Shown here in pieces: positions 31,798 to 42,469 of a DNA stretch of 64,000 nt (the first letter of the stretch is position 1; every line of letters begins with the position of its first letter). The notes under the pieces are model-generated. The model was not told the origin of the DNA. It searched no databases and worked only from the letters and a program-made list of their open reading frames with translations. Position numbers and translations under genes: made by a program. The stretch comes from Bipolaris cookei (taxonomy: Eukaryota > Ascomycota > Dothideomycetes > Pleosporales > Pleosporaceae). The DNA is taken from the NCBI GenBank assembly GCA_002286855.1, contig NRSV01000030.1, positions 62,001 through 126,000 on the forward strand. Direction: 5' to 3'.

Positions 31798-33420
31798 ATG
31801 TCATCCCGCGGCCTCCCCGAAGTCCTGATGCAAAAGGTCGACGAATACGTAGACTCGCTAGCACCCCAGATCCAACCCCGCATTGCGTCTGAGCTAGAAA
31901 ATTTCCAACAAAAAACAATCGATAGCCTCGAAACACAAGTCGTGGATGCCTTTCGCTCCCTTTTTAATCAAGACTCGTCTTCTGGACATGGCAATCGTGG
32001 CTCGTCGTCGGCAGGCGGCCCATGGAATCTAAGTGATGCAGCACCCGACGCGTACGGCGGACAGTCGCTACCGTTTGCAGACGAAATAGCAAAGTTAACC
32101 CGCAGCTTTGGACAGATTTCTGATGAGGCAGGTGGGGATTTACGTGAGATATTTGCACTCACCCAGGGAAATGGCAATCGAGGAGCGCCGGATCAAGCCC
32201 GATCTCAAGATGTGGATTTTTCATCTGGAGCAAGGGGGTTCTTGTCCTCAGCCCTGAACGTAGTGCAGGATAGTCTCGAAACCCGGAATGGGTCTAATGG
32301 TGGGGGAGGTGGTGGTCAAGGATTCGAAATCGGAGGCCTCCTTGGCATGCTGTCCAACACTATCAAAGATGCGTCGCAAAACCCAGAAGAAAAAGCTAGA
32401 CTTATCAGCCCTGAGATCAAACAGGTGGTGGGTGAAAAGTTGCGATCGCAGCATGCGCCTATTGCTGAGCAGTTCACCCGCATTGCGCTGGACCATATCA
32501 AGCGCTGGCTGCGTGGAAACACCAGCTCGAGGGACCTGGGGGAAGGTGCAAAAGCTGAGATCGCAGAGCAAGTAGGTGACTTGGTCAAGGGTCTCGGGAA
32601 CCTCTTCGGCAACAAGAAGAGCGGAAACGAAGGATCCGCCAGGGGCTTCGACGAGTCGAGTCGTGATGGCGACAACGGCGGCAGTGGAGGCGGCTTTTCA
32701 CGCGTCATCAGCGACAAACTGAGCACAGGACTAGCAAAAGTGCATCGAGAAGTACGCCTTGAGTTCCGCAAGGTACTTGGACAAATCGAAAAACTGCTTT
32801 TCGAACTCTTGCCCTACCAGTTCCAGCGGCCGCTAGAGAAAATCCTCGGCGGCAACCCGTTCGACTCGCAGCTCGACCGCGACGCAGAGCCCAATGCAGA
32901 CCGCGGCTTCGGCGACGACATCAAAGCCAAACTCCTCGGCAAGATCCGCGATCTTGTCCGCAAAGTGCAAGAGACACTCCGTGAGAGCATTCTCGGTGTC
33001 GTCAACGGTGGTCACCGCCGCTTCGAGCGTGAAAGCTGGGTCTTTGTGCAGTCCATGGTAGAGCAAAAAGTCCAGCGGTACCTTCCCGACGTCAAAATCA
33101 GCGTGCCAGACGACATTGGTAACGAGAATGTCAGTGTGGGGAGTCCTATCCAGCAAAATATAGGTGGGGGTGCTGCAGCATACGACCAAAGACCTCCTCA
33201 TCCGCCTGCTTCACGACATCAAGAATATAGACCAGACCAACAGTATGCTCCTCCGCCCCAATCGTATCATCAGCAATCACCACCTCAACCACAGTACCAG
33301 GCTGGAAATTATCCTCCACCGCCACAACAGCAATACCAAGGTTATCAACAGGGATATCAACACCAGGGATTCCAGCAACAGGGCTATGGTGAGAATGAGT
33401 ACCGGAGGAATGAGTACTAA
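31798..33420 (+). CDS. Hypothetical protein with helical body and Q/Y/P-rich tail, 540 aa
   Basis: I do not recognise a named family. The gene is one uninterrupted frame of 540 aa from the first ATG (MSSRGLPEVLMQKVDEYVDSL). Residues 1-60 are amphipathic helix with a possible coiled-coil (ELENFQQKTIDSLETQVVDAF). Glycine-rich linkers (NGGGGGGQGF, GDNGGSGGGF) separate two further helical blocks, around residues 175-275 and 300-440, each with regular Leu/Val/Lys spacing. The tail from about 450 is rich in Gln, Tyr and Pro (QYAPPPQSYHQQ, YQGYQQGYQHQGF) and looks prion-like. There is no signal peptide or membrane segment. The layout suggests a scaffold or condensate-forming protein, which is inference only. 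Length, codon use and intact frame make the gene itself secure. Confidence 0.8.
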   Translation: MSSRGLPEVLMQKVDEYVDSLAPQIQPRIASELENFQQKTIDSLETQVVDAFRSLFNQDSSSGHGNRGSSSAGGPWNLSDAAPDAYGGQSLPFADEIAKLTRSFGQISDEAGGDLREIFALTQGNGNRGAPDQARSQDVDFSSGARGFLSSALNVVQDSLETRNGSNGGGGGGQGFEIGGLLGMLSNTIKDASQNPEEKARLISPEIKQVVGEKLRSQHAPIAEQFTRIALDHIKRWLRGNTSSRDLGEGAKAEIAEQVGDLVKGLGNLFGNKKSGNEGSARGFDESSRDGDNGGSGGGFSRVISDKLSTGLAKVHREVRLEFRKVLGQIEKLLFELLPYQFQRPLEKILGGNPFDSQLDRDAEPNADRGFGDDIKAKLLGKIRDLVRKVQETLRESILGVVNGGHRRFERESWVFVQSMVEQKVQRYLPDVKISVPDDIGNENVSVGSPIQQNIGGGAAAYDQRPPHPPASRHQEYRPDQQYAPPPQSYHQQSPPQPQYQAGNYPPPPQQQYQGYQQGYQHQGFQQQGYGENEYRRNEY

Positions 33421-33467
33421 GAGAGAGAGAGAGAGAGAGAGAAAGAAAAAAAAGGGGGGGGGGGGGA
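33421..33467. repeat. (GA)n run followed by poly-A and poly-G tracts
   Basis: Directly after the stop codon of the 540-aa gene come about 11 GA repeats, an A-rich stretch and then 13 or so G residues. The whole is a purine-only tract of nearly 50 bases on the plus strand, in what should be the 3' UTR. It may form triplex or G-rich structures; homopolymer length may also be misassembled. Confidence 0.85.
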
Positions 33468-34056
33468 ATGGATGGAAGTACACGTTCTAGCTATCAAGAC
33501 TTGAGAACGAACACGAAGAATATTATTACATTGTGAGCTAGCTAGAACAAACCATAAGTAGAAGTAACTTGCACATAAGAGAAAAGATGTACAATTCCCT
33601 ACTGGATTTGCATCAAGCAAGTCCACCCCCTTCATTCAACAATAGGCACAACATCACATCGTAGCTAAAACCAAAACCCGCATGCACAAAGTAATTACTG
33701 GCAGATGATTGCCGCGTCTCAGATAGTATTCATCTGCATTCCCGACGCAAGGAAGGGGAGAGGGACAAAAAAAGATGACTACATCATATCTACTATGTTT
33801 ACTACCAAACAACGCCATGCATGCCAAAAGAAAGAACAAGAGCACAAATCAAGTCAAAAACCCAGTGGTATCATGAGACCTCGCTTTGGACTAAACCCCA
33901 CTTCGCCATGACACGCCGTCATGGTGCGCCATTTGGGACAAAAACCCCCCACCAAAGATATATACCCCTCCACCGCAATGGAGAAAAAATAATAATAATA
34001 ATGGTAGTAGTAATAGTAGTAATAATAATAATCATAATGATAATTATAACAACTCC
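33468..34056. other. Convergent 3' flanks, with trinucleotide-rich run
   Basis: The region lies between the 540-aa gene (+) and the RING-PHD gene (-). It is A/T-rich, with an AAT/TAG-type triplet run at about 33990-34040. No gene is supported. Confidence 0.55.
33990..34040. repeat. Imperfect AAT/TAG/TAA triplet repeat
   Basis: AATAATAATAAT changes to GTAGTAGTAATAG and back to AATAATAATAAT, then decays to ATCATAATGAT. It sits just after the stop codon of the minus-strand RING-PHD gene, probably in its 3' UTR. Confidence 0.8.
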
Positions 34057-36171
34057 TTACCCAGACGATGAAGCAGAGTCTTCAGCAGCAGGCGAAAGTG
34101 CTCCAGCCTGGTTGCGCGGCAATGCCTTGATAGCACTGTGCACCTCGCTGCTAGCCATCTTCTGCCACTTTTCCCGAGTGTCTTGGTCAGCAAGCGCATC
34201 CGCGCCCGCCTCGCCAACCTTTTCGTACAGCAAGCGTGATACATCGCGATTCACATCTGTATATTCCTGTTTCGAAACTTCTTTTTTTAGATACAACGGC
34301 TTCAAAACTGCAGTTACCATGCGCTGCAATTCAGCCTTGGTGGAATAGGAAAGTGATGGACGGATAGGTGACGAGTCCTTGGAGCGGGGCGGGCTGCTAA
34401 GACCAACAGAGCGATGCGCGAGCTTACGGCGACCAGCGCGATCGTCGTCTGCGGGCGAGTATGGCGAGTAAGTGGGTGACAGTTGGGTCTCCTTTTGCGC
34501 AGGTGACACAGTACGAGTGAGATTTAAAGGTGGCGGTGTCGTCATGCCAGGGAGCGTATGATAGACAGGAGATAGTCCCGGTGATGAGTGCTGTGGTGAG
34601 CAAGCACGCTCAACAATGATGCGCCGAGGCTGAGGGGCGGCAATCTCCTTATCGCGCTCGGCAAACCGATCCACCTCGACTTCTTGCAAGAGAGATTGCA
34701 AAAAGCCAGGAGCAGGGGCAGATGATTCGCCATTTGCAGCCGGTGGCGATGATGCCGCAGCAGCTGCAGATGCATGCGCAGCGGTATTGCGACGAGCCGC
34801 AGCCGCCGCTGACGACTCCCCATTGTCCACATGCATACGTGTCCGAGGACGCTTCAACTTGCGCTCTGGCTTCTGCTCACGAGGCTCCGACTCTGCAGAA
34901 GAATCAATAGACTTCCGCTTGCGTGCCCGTCGACTGCTTGTGCTCGCCACACTGGGTGCAGTTTGTGCCTCGGCCTGGGCGAGTTGTTCGCGAGCCTTTT
35001 CGAACTGGTTCCATGCGCGTAATTCTTCCTGTGATTCGGGGTCTTTTGGCGTTTTTGGCGGGTCGCGATGTAGTGTTCGGTTTATAGGCTGTGCTGTTAG
35101 GTTGGAGTTGCGGCGTCTCCCAGTGACAAGGTTATCAGTGACCATCTGGAATCGATTGCCTGCTCCTGCCCGCCGCGCTACACGCATGCGTTCTTCCCAT
35201 CTGCGATCCTCGCGGCGCGTAACGTCGGACTGGTTCTCGGACTGCTCTTCTTCTTCGTCAAAGGGAAATTCAATATCGAACTGTAGGCGGTCCCAAACGC
35301 TCTGCCAGACTCCTACCCATTCATCAGGGGCTTGATTATGGCGGGGCACACGGCTTCTACCATTAATCCAGGCAGCCGGGCCTCGGATAGCAGGTCGTCG
35401 TCTGGATGCAGCCTCGAGCAGACTAGGGTTCTCGGCACAGCCCTGGCAGTACCAGGGGCCACGCGTGGGCATCCGGTCAAGCCCAGCGCAGAAGACATGG
35501 CACAGTTGCTCGCAACTGTGGCAGTACATGAGTTGTGACGCGTCGCCAAACTCATCACAGACCATACATGCATCATAACTTCCATCATCTTCGAGGGTAT
35601 AGTCCTCCTCGATAATCATGGATGGATCGATATCTGCGATTTGCTGCTTGTCCTGGACGGTATACTCGGAAATCTTCGGGCCTGTACAAATGTCAGTCGG
35701 CGATTCGTTGTTTCGAGTCCGTGTAATGCGGCGCAACAGCATAAGGATGGGCAGAAGTTGTGTTGTGCTCGACTGACCATTTAGCCAGTAGCCAGGCTAC
35801 TACCAGGCAGTGAAAACAACGTCATGACTGCAGAGCTCCGTAGTATCCAGGACAAACATACCTCCAACGCATGCGCTGAGCTCGACCATATTGAAACTGG
35901 CTCGGCATATAGGGCAGCTGTTCGCTCGCTCGACCCATGGCTTGAGACAGTCATTGTGCAGGTCGTGGCCACATGGAAGCAAATGTGCTACCATGTCCTC
36001 GTCCTTAATAGAGGGTACGACCACATCTTTGTTCTTGGCGTCGTGTTCGTGCCCGGCTGGGACATCAGCACTATTCTCAAGGGAGTTGATTGCGAGCGGT
36101 GGTACGGTGGCGGTAGGGCCGTCGTCTCGGGGGACGAGATCGCCGAGGCAGACTATGCACGTCTCGGCCAT
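34057..36171 (-). CDS. RING and PHD finger protein, PHRF1-like
   Basis: Exons 36171-35862 and 35681-34057 give 644 aa; the 180-base intron (GTATGT donor, GTACAG acceptor, GACTGAC branch region) restores the conserved ACVGGPKISEYTVQDKQQIADIDPSMI. The N-terminal RING has Cys5 and Cys8 in CIVCLGDL, then LLPCGHDLHNDCLKPW and CPICRASF, with an inserted loop of about 50 residues. The PHD finger follows (CMVCDEFGDA, LMYCHSCEQLCHVFCAGLD, GPWYCQGC). The middle is basic and low-complexity with an NLS-like RRARKRKS. The C-terminal 70 residues (ELQRMVTAVLKPLYLKKEVSKQEYTDV) resemble the helical end of PHRF1, which in animals binds the RNA polymerase II tail. Likely a nuclear E3 ligase or chromatin reader linked to transcription; the function is by analogy. 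Confidence 0.88.
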
Positions 36172-37889
36172 TGGTGTCGTGTTTCGAAGTAAAGGAACGA
36201 ATGTACTCGTCGACGCGATTCATAAGTTGGGAAGATGGTCAAGTAGACAGAGCGGGGACCGTGGTTTAAGTACGCGGACGCTAGTGGCTTGGCCGGCGGA
36301 TCATTGATCATTCACTACCCTGCAGAGCCACACTCGACAGGCAGTCGCGCCAACCCCGGAAACTCATGACAGGTGCTTGGTGGAGGGGCACTAAGTGGGT
36401 ACGGAGTCCAATTTTGGTCTGTACCCTCTGATCGTAGTATATGTATATGCCGTCAGCCTGCCCAATCGTTGCAGCCCTAAAATCTCAGTCAGTCTTCAGA
36501 GTTACTTACTGTACCTCATTACGTGTCAAGCTACCCTGAGCGGGTGTGCACATGTGACTTGCCTGCGTCGCTCAGTGGTGAGTCGAAAAGGCAAACATGT
36601 TTCAGCCAGGCCGCTCTGCTATACTACGCTCGCTTCTCCATATGTGGCACCGGGGCCTTAAGGTGCTTCTGTTATGGGTTCCGACCATGTCCAGGATGGT
36701 ATTAGAGTCTTCCCAATGTGCATACGCAGTCTTGCAAGGGGAAGGTGATACGGTAAACGACATTGATACTAACCTTTCGAGCCTGATGGCCTATCCTGGA
36801 CGCCGGACGGCCACTCGAGATGCGCAGATAAGACAGCGGAAGCTACCGCAGCTATGCCCAGTCCTTGGTGCATAGTATCGTGATGCCGTCTCAGGTACAT
36901 TCTCCGCAGAATTGTCAATGCCAGCCCATGCAATATGCCAAACACGTACGAGTGCGATGCGAAAATCGGGCAGGTGCCGGTACTGCTAATCATTGTCTTC
37001 GCATCATCATGTTCGTGGGGATTTGAGTTCGATAGCCTTTGTGTGCGTGTATCTCTCTCTCCGCGCAGACAATGAGGTTGAACGTGTGGCTCTTACTATA
37101 TTTCTACAGCTATTGCCTTGCGCAACACGAACAATGTGAAGCCTGCAGGCAGCCACTCAAAATCGCATACTAGATCTATCCTAGCTGCCCTACACATGAC
37201 CGTCAAGTTAGCGACACAGCAAGGCAATGGGTGATTGTTGAATTGAAAAAAAAACATCCTCTAGTCTCCACCAACCGCGCTTGCTGACCAGGTTACCCAG
37301 CTCTCTTTGTATGCGCTGCAGCCAATCCGGTAAAAACAGGCGCAAAAGCCGCAAAATCTTGTTTGACGCGCAATCGGAATCGTGATAGCCCTGGTGGAGA
37401 AGAAGAAGATGGACAGCGGTGAGGAGAATTTTGCTGCCCATCGATTCGGAGGGGTATTCTTCGATTCCAGTATCTGTGTGCCAAGCCCACTAGCCGCTTG
37501 TGACATGGATCATTGTTGCCAGGCACATTTGGACAGGCGCTCAGCTTACTCATTTTCGAGACGTCCCGCACACAGACATATCGTGCGTCGCATCGCTAGA
37601 CTTTGGTGTGTTCACACAAGACATTGCATTTGCTGCTTGTGCCGTACTGTTGAGAAGAATACGCTGCAAAAAAAGGGATGACATCGCCCATGCCGGCGCT
37701 TGGTTACCTCGGCATGACCTCAGAGCATACCAAAAGAAGGGTCATGTCCGATGAGGGTAGTCGTAGTCGTGAATGTGAAATTTGCTCCTATTGATATAAC
37801 ACCACCTCCCTCCACCACTCGATCCCCATCATATATCCATTCAACTTTTCTGTTTTGAAAGAAAAAAAGCAAAGGATTTTTACAGCACA
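36172..37889. other. Long divergent intergenic stretch, no gene seen
   Basis: About 1.7 kb separates two divergent genes. Frames are short and stop-broken on both strands. I see no transposase-like sequence or clear terminal repeats. The last 150 bases are pyrimidine-rich and are likely the promoter and leader of the oxidoreductase gene. Confidence 0.45.
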
Positions 37890-39228
37890 ATGGCTCAAGA
37901 GTCGCGCCAGTACGAGTTGGTGCTCCTGGGAGCCACTGGATACACGGGCAAACTCGTCGCCGAATGGATCACGACGCATCTGCCTGATGACCTCAGGTGG
38001 GCCATCGCGGGGCGCAATGCAAAGAAGCTACAGGGCGTTGTCAAGGAATTGTCCGAACTGAGGCCAGATCGCAAAGAACCAGGTACGTGACGAAATGTCC
38101 CGTGGTGATAAAACCATGTGACAAGGAGAAAAAGAAAACTGACGTTTCCCAGCCATCGAAACCTGCGAGCTCGATCAATCCCAACTAAACACACTTGCCA
38201 AAAAGACTACACTCGTAATCACAACTGTAGGCCCATTCATGCACTATGGCGAGCCCGTCCTTGCCGCCTGCATCAACAACGGCACGCACTACCTCGACTC
38301 AACGGGCGAGGTGCCCTGGATCTACGACATGACTGCAAAGTACGATGCGCTTGCTCAAAAGAACAAGACCATCATCATTCCAGAGTGCGGTCTTGACTCT
38401 GTTCCTGCAGATATCATGGCGTACGTGCTTGCGCGAGAGGTACGCAAGCGGTACAATGCCGCATGCGAGCGCGCCATTATGACGCTGTACAGATTCAAGT
38501 CTGGAATTAGTGGTGGCACTTCGCTTACCATGCTTGAACTGTTTAAAAAGTATTCGCTCAGCCATTTAGCGAAATCAATGCATCCGTATTCGTTGTCGCC
38601 GGTGAAGGCGGACAAGGTTGCTGCGCCGCCCGCAGGAAGCTTTCCTTATAGTCTTGTTGGCTTGAAGATGATTCCCGAGCTGGGCGGTATTCAAACCACC
38701 GGATTGATGGCTCCCGTTGATGAATGCATTGCACACCGCTCATGGGGTCTGTACCAATCCTCAGGCGACGAAACACTGCAATACGGCCCCCGATTCCGGT
38801 TCAACGAGTACGCACGCGCACCAACCTTTTTTGTTGGTCTCGCTCAGAAAGTGGTGCTTACCTCCATCTCCATCTTACTCGCTTTTCCCGTAACAAGATG
38901 GGTCATGGAGCCACTCTTCAAGATGGTGATTCCCAGCCCGGGCCAGGGGCCGTCCAAGGAAAGCATGAAGAAGGACTTTATGCATTACCGTGGTGTAGGC
39001 TGCACCCAAGATGGAAAAAAGGTAGTTGCGAATCTAGAAGTCGCTCATGGTGGCTATGTTGCGACGGCCATTACGCTGAGCGCGGCTGCCAAGATAATAC
39101 TCAGGGGGAGGCTTGACCAGACAGAGGCTGGGAGGCTGGGAGGTGGTATTCTGACGCCGGCGACGCTAGGTGACGAATACGTAAATACGCTGAATGAGTT
39201 TGGCATGAAAATCAGGGTAGACGAGTAG
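37890..39228 (+). CDS. Saccharopine dehydrogenase-like oxidoreductase (SCCPDH family)
   Basis: Exons 37890-38082 and 38153-39228 give 422 aa; the junction gives RKEPAIETCELDQ in frame. An N-terminal Rossmann fold is marked by ELVLLGATGYTGKLVAEWI and AIAGRNAKKL, followed by TTLVITTVGPFMHYGEPVLAAC and the NNGTHYLDSTGE segment typical of the SCCPDH group. One hydrophobic stretch around residues 315-345 (VVLTSISILLAFPVTRW) suggests membrane or lipid-droplet association, as in animal SCCPDH. It lacks the extra domain of the lysine-pathway enzyme Lys9, so it is probably not the lysine biosynthesis gene itself. Substrate unknown. The start is the first ATG, in good context (CACAATGG). Confidence 0.88.
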
Positions 39229-40171
39229 GAGGGCCCGGGAGTCGTGCATGCATCAATTCGGCTCTGCGTGTTTTGGGACTGGCGTCAATATCGCAAATAA
39301 TATCTATCTATTGAATTAAATCTTGCGTTACCATGGCTATGTACACGTCTGTCGATCATTTGTGTTACAGATCCTGCCCTGTCTCTGTCTCCCCCTCTGC
39401 CCACTCAATCCCCACCTTACGAGCAGCCACAAACGCCACGGAGCTACTTCTAGATCTCAACAACAGGCACATCAGCACCGAAACCAGGTCCACCTCACCG
39501 GAGATCCCGCGGGCGACAAGTGCAAGTCCCAACCGACCAAGCCTAAACCTTATCTGGTGTAAAGGGGGAAGGCCTGACACACCTTCACTAGCCTGGACCC
39601 GAGAATCTTAAACTCTTCCCAACGGCCTGGCTAACAGATGTACATGATGTCAGAGCCAGATCATGGTGCTTGGGCAATACACATGCACAGAATTGGTTTT
39701 AGAAAGCTTGAGGTTTTGTGGATGAATGCACTGTAGATTTGCAGTTGATGTATTAGCATCTTATCTGATCAAATAACCCTTAAAAAACGCTGGGCATATA
39801 ATTTGCATTTCAATATCAACGACAATCACTATGCCTTTCAAGATGGCTATTTTACCTCGACAGAACGATGGTATGCCTAGTTTGATGGTGGCGGACTATT
39901 GCTAAATAACATGAGCTAGGTCACTGGAAGGTCACTCCGTTCACCATACTACCCATCTATGGCTATGGCTCATTCGTAATGGCAGCTGCTTGGACTGCCT
40001 TTTAGTTGGGAAAGCTGCGCCATGAGGCACACATTCATAAAGGTACGTGTTGACTCTGTAGCCCCGCAATGCAAGTTTTTTTTCTTGGAGTGTAGAGCGA
40101 ATTCTCGAATCACTTTCTCACCGTACTTTGATTTGATGAGTCATCCAATTGAGTATTAAATGCTGTCACGT
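39229..40171. other. Convergent 3' flanks, no gene seen
   Basis: The region lies between the oxidoreductase gene (+) and MED22 (-). It is A/T-rich in its right half. A plus-strand frame at 39333-39611 is short and has no family features. Nothing else is supported. Confidence 0.45.
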
Positions 40172-40866
40172 TCATGAGTCTCCTCTGTCGTTTGATTCCT
40201 CCTTGACTAGGACAGCGCGATTCTTTCGCACGTCAGCAGGTCCCTGTTTTGCTAAAGTCTCAATCATCTCCGCAACCGCTAATGCTTTCTTGCGATTTGC
40301 TTCTTCGTCTGCAGGATCGGCGAGGGTATCAAGGCCACCGAAAAGCCAGAGTTCCTGTAAATCACGAATGAGGGTCGAGATGTCCTGAGCGGTCTTGATC
40401 TATTCGCTGGTGTTAGCAGAGCATTGATTGTACTGTTTGCAGGGATAGCAGCTGTGGGCAATGCTTTGAGCGAAATCATGCGCACATGACCTACCAATGC
40501 AGCGCTTTGTTCTTTGATCAGCAGTTCCTTGTGCGCCGAGGTTGAGTAATCTAGTGCGGGCTCATACTCGGTCTTGTTTAGTACCGACGAGTATTCAGTG
40601 GCTTCGTGCATCTTGACGGTGCGGAGTATAGTAGATAGATAGCCATCACCGCCCCAGGGATCATCTCTACGGTTGTCCACAATAGACCTGCATAATGCTT
40701 CTGTCTTTGCTGGCGTAGTATCAGCAAGGGCTCGAATCGAGGTATTGAGGGATATGATGACTTCGGCGGCCAGGTTGTGTTGCTACACTAGCCCCGCGCT
40801 TGTGCGGGGAAAAGACTGGGGAAACATACCGAGGAGCGCCTCTTTTGTGCGCTCTGACGGGTTCAT
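40172..40866 (-). CDS. MED22: Mediator subunit MED22 (Srb6/Surf5), first-exon phase unresolved
   Basis: MED22 belongs to the Mediator head module, which links transcription factors to RNA polymerase II. The secure exons are 40782-40495 and 40399-40172. Their junction gives EQSAALIKTAQDISTLIRDLQELWLFGGLDTL, the defining MED22 segment. The likely first exon is 40866-40830 (MNPSERTKEALL), with donor GTATGT and acceptor GTGTAG before QHNLAAEVIISLN. That join is one base out of phase, so either one base is missing or extra here, or the acceptor lies elsewhere (GAAG at about 40761 would keep frame but is a poor site). The total length is about 183-184 aa. The C-terminal tail after the core is Lys/Glu-rich. 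Confidence 0.75.
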
Positions 40867-42469
40867 GGTGGCGTATTGGGACACAAGAGACGTAAGGATG
40901 GAGTGTGGAGTATGACAGGAAGGAGCTCCAGTCAGTCACAGTTGCCAAGCTCGCAGCCTTATCGATAGCAAGCCCCAGGGCGGTCTGTGCATCTCTGTGT
41001 GGTGATTCTTACCAAGCATTCGGGATTTTCATGGCTCGTGCAGCGGGCAGGGCTGACCATGCAGCTGTGGGGAGGCGGCTGCATTCGCTTTCGTATCAGT
41101 GGCATGTCCTGTTTTTCTACTGTGCTTAAGTAAGTACACATGGCCCGAGACAGATGAGATGATCCCAATTGATGGCTTGCTTGATTTACCATAGCAGTCT
41201 TAGTCGCATTCTGGTCAAATCCGGTTGTCGTAATGCACTACTGACTTGTTCCTGGACATGACGTGCTACAGGGTTCCTGGTGTGTCGCGAATCTGGGACC
41301 TTAGAATTAGCCAATTTAATCCCCGGTCATAGTGCTCTAGACCAGGTCATGGGGAGCATCGCGCTATGTGTCTGCCAGTAGTCCCGCTGATATGTCCTCG
41401 GCAACGTGGTGGAGAGTTTGACAAATCACTAGCGAGTCAACTCTCAAAGTGTCACGTACCCATTTGGTGGGCGCATCGAGAGCTCGCGGAAAGGGGATTT
41501 TTACCGCTAGGCCAAACGCTGTTGCGGACGTTCAACGGACGTTCAAGCGGGTCGCGCAGTCGGCACCATTTGCTAGTCTGTGTTGTGCGTGCACCGCTAT
41601 CAGAGACCCCGAACCAGTTTCCGCCCACATGCACAGCGCCTAGGGGACTTTATGTGTGCTTTTTCGTCGGCAGACGATCTGTAAAATGTTTCGGCATTTG
41701 TCCCAACTGCCGATGCTTTGGTTCCAAATGTGCCCTTTCCAGGCCCAGCTGGGTACATACTTGAACACTTAAACTTAGCAAGCTGCAGCCGTACGCATGT
41801 TCTCCTTTGCGTGGCTGCCTGGCCTCGCGATGGGCTCGGGAACGCCGCACCCTGACACCAACCTCTAACCTCTTCGAGGCGGCTGTGATGGTGCCCTTGG
41901 CTGTAATTGGCCCATCATTGGGCTGGATTTGGCAGCATGCTATTATTGTGGCCGGGTTCGGAAGGCGTCCCGTGTGTGGGTGGTGGCTTGCATGGGTCCA
42001 GCAAGCCCGGATTCCAGAACAGGGGACACGTACTTACTGATTATGTGCCCTCAGCTGCGCCAATATTCCGAAAGCGCTATCAAGGCTTATGTCGAGAACA
42101 ACTGCGCTAAGCGAGACAATGCGGGTTGTGCAGTTGCCGACATATGCATTGTTGCGTGTGTTATCTATTCATGTATGTGTGTAGCTAGTCGTCAGCATTG
42201 GCGACAGAAAACGCTCAGTAATCTCGCCTACTGGAACACGTAGGAAAACGCCAAAACTCCCGCGCTATTTATGCCCCCTGTAGTCGCTCAAATCCACCAG
42301 GCTCATGATGCAGAAACCAAATCAGCGCCAAAACAAGGCCGAGTATACTGCGCGCCGCTATGACCGTAAAAAGAAACACTCAAAGAAATATGTTTGTGGC
42401 CCACGTAGCCTTGTATGTACATGGACATGGAAAAAACAAAACAAAAACATGTTGCAAGATGGGTAGTCG
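40867..42469. other. Long intergenic stretch, no supported gene
   Basis: It contains MED22's promoter on its left side and the 3' flank of the 336-aa gene on its right. Frames of 60-130 codons occur on both strands without family resemblance or splice logic. I see no repeats or mobile-element remains that I can name. Confidence 0.4.

Noticed and set aside
35684..35742. Alternative start of the RING-PHD gene at 35742
   Set aside because: That stretch is inside the intron; the RING exon upstream joins in phase and completes the known RING-PHD architecture.
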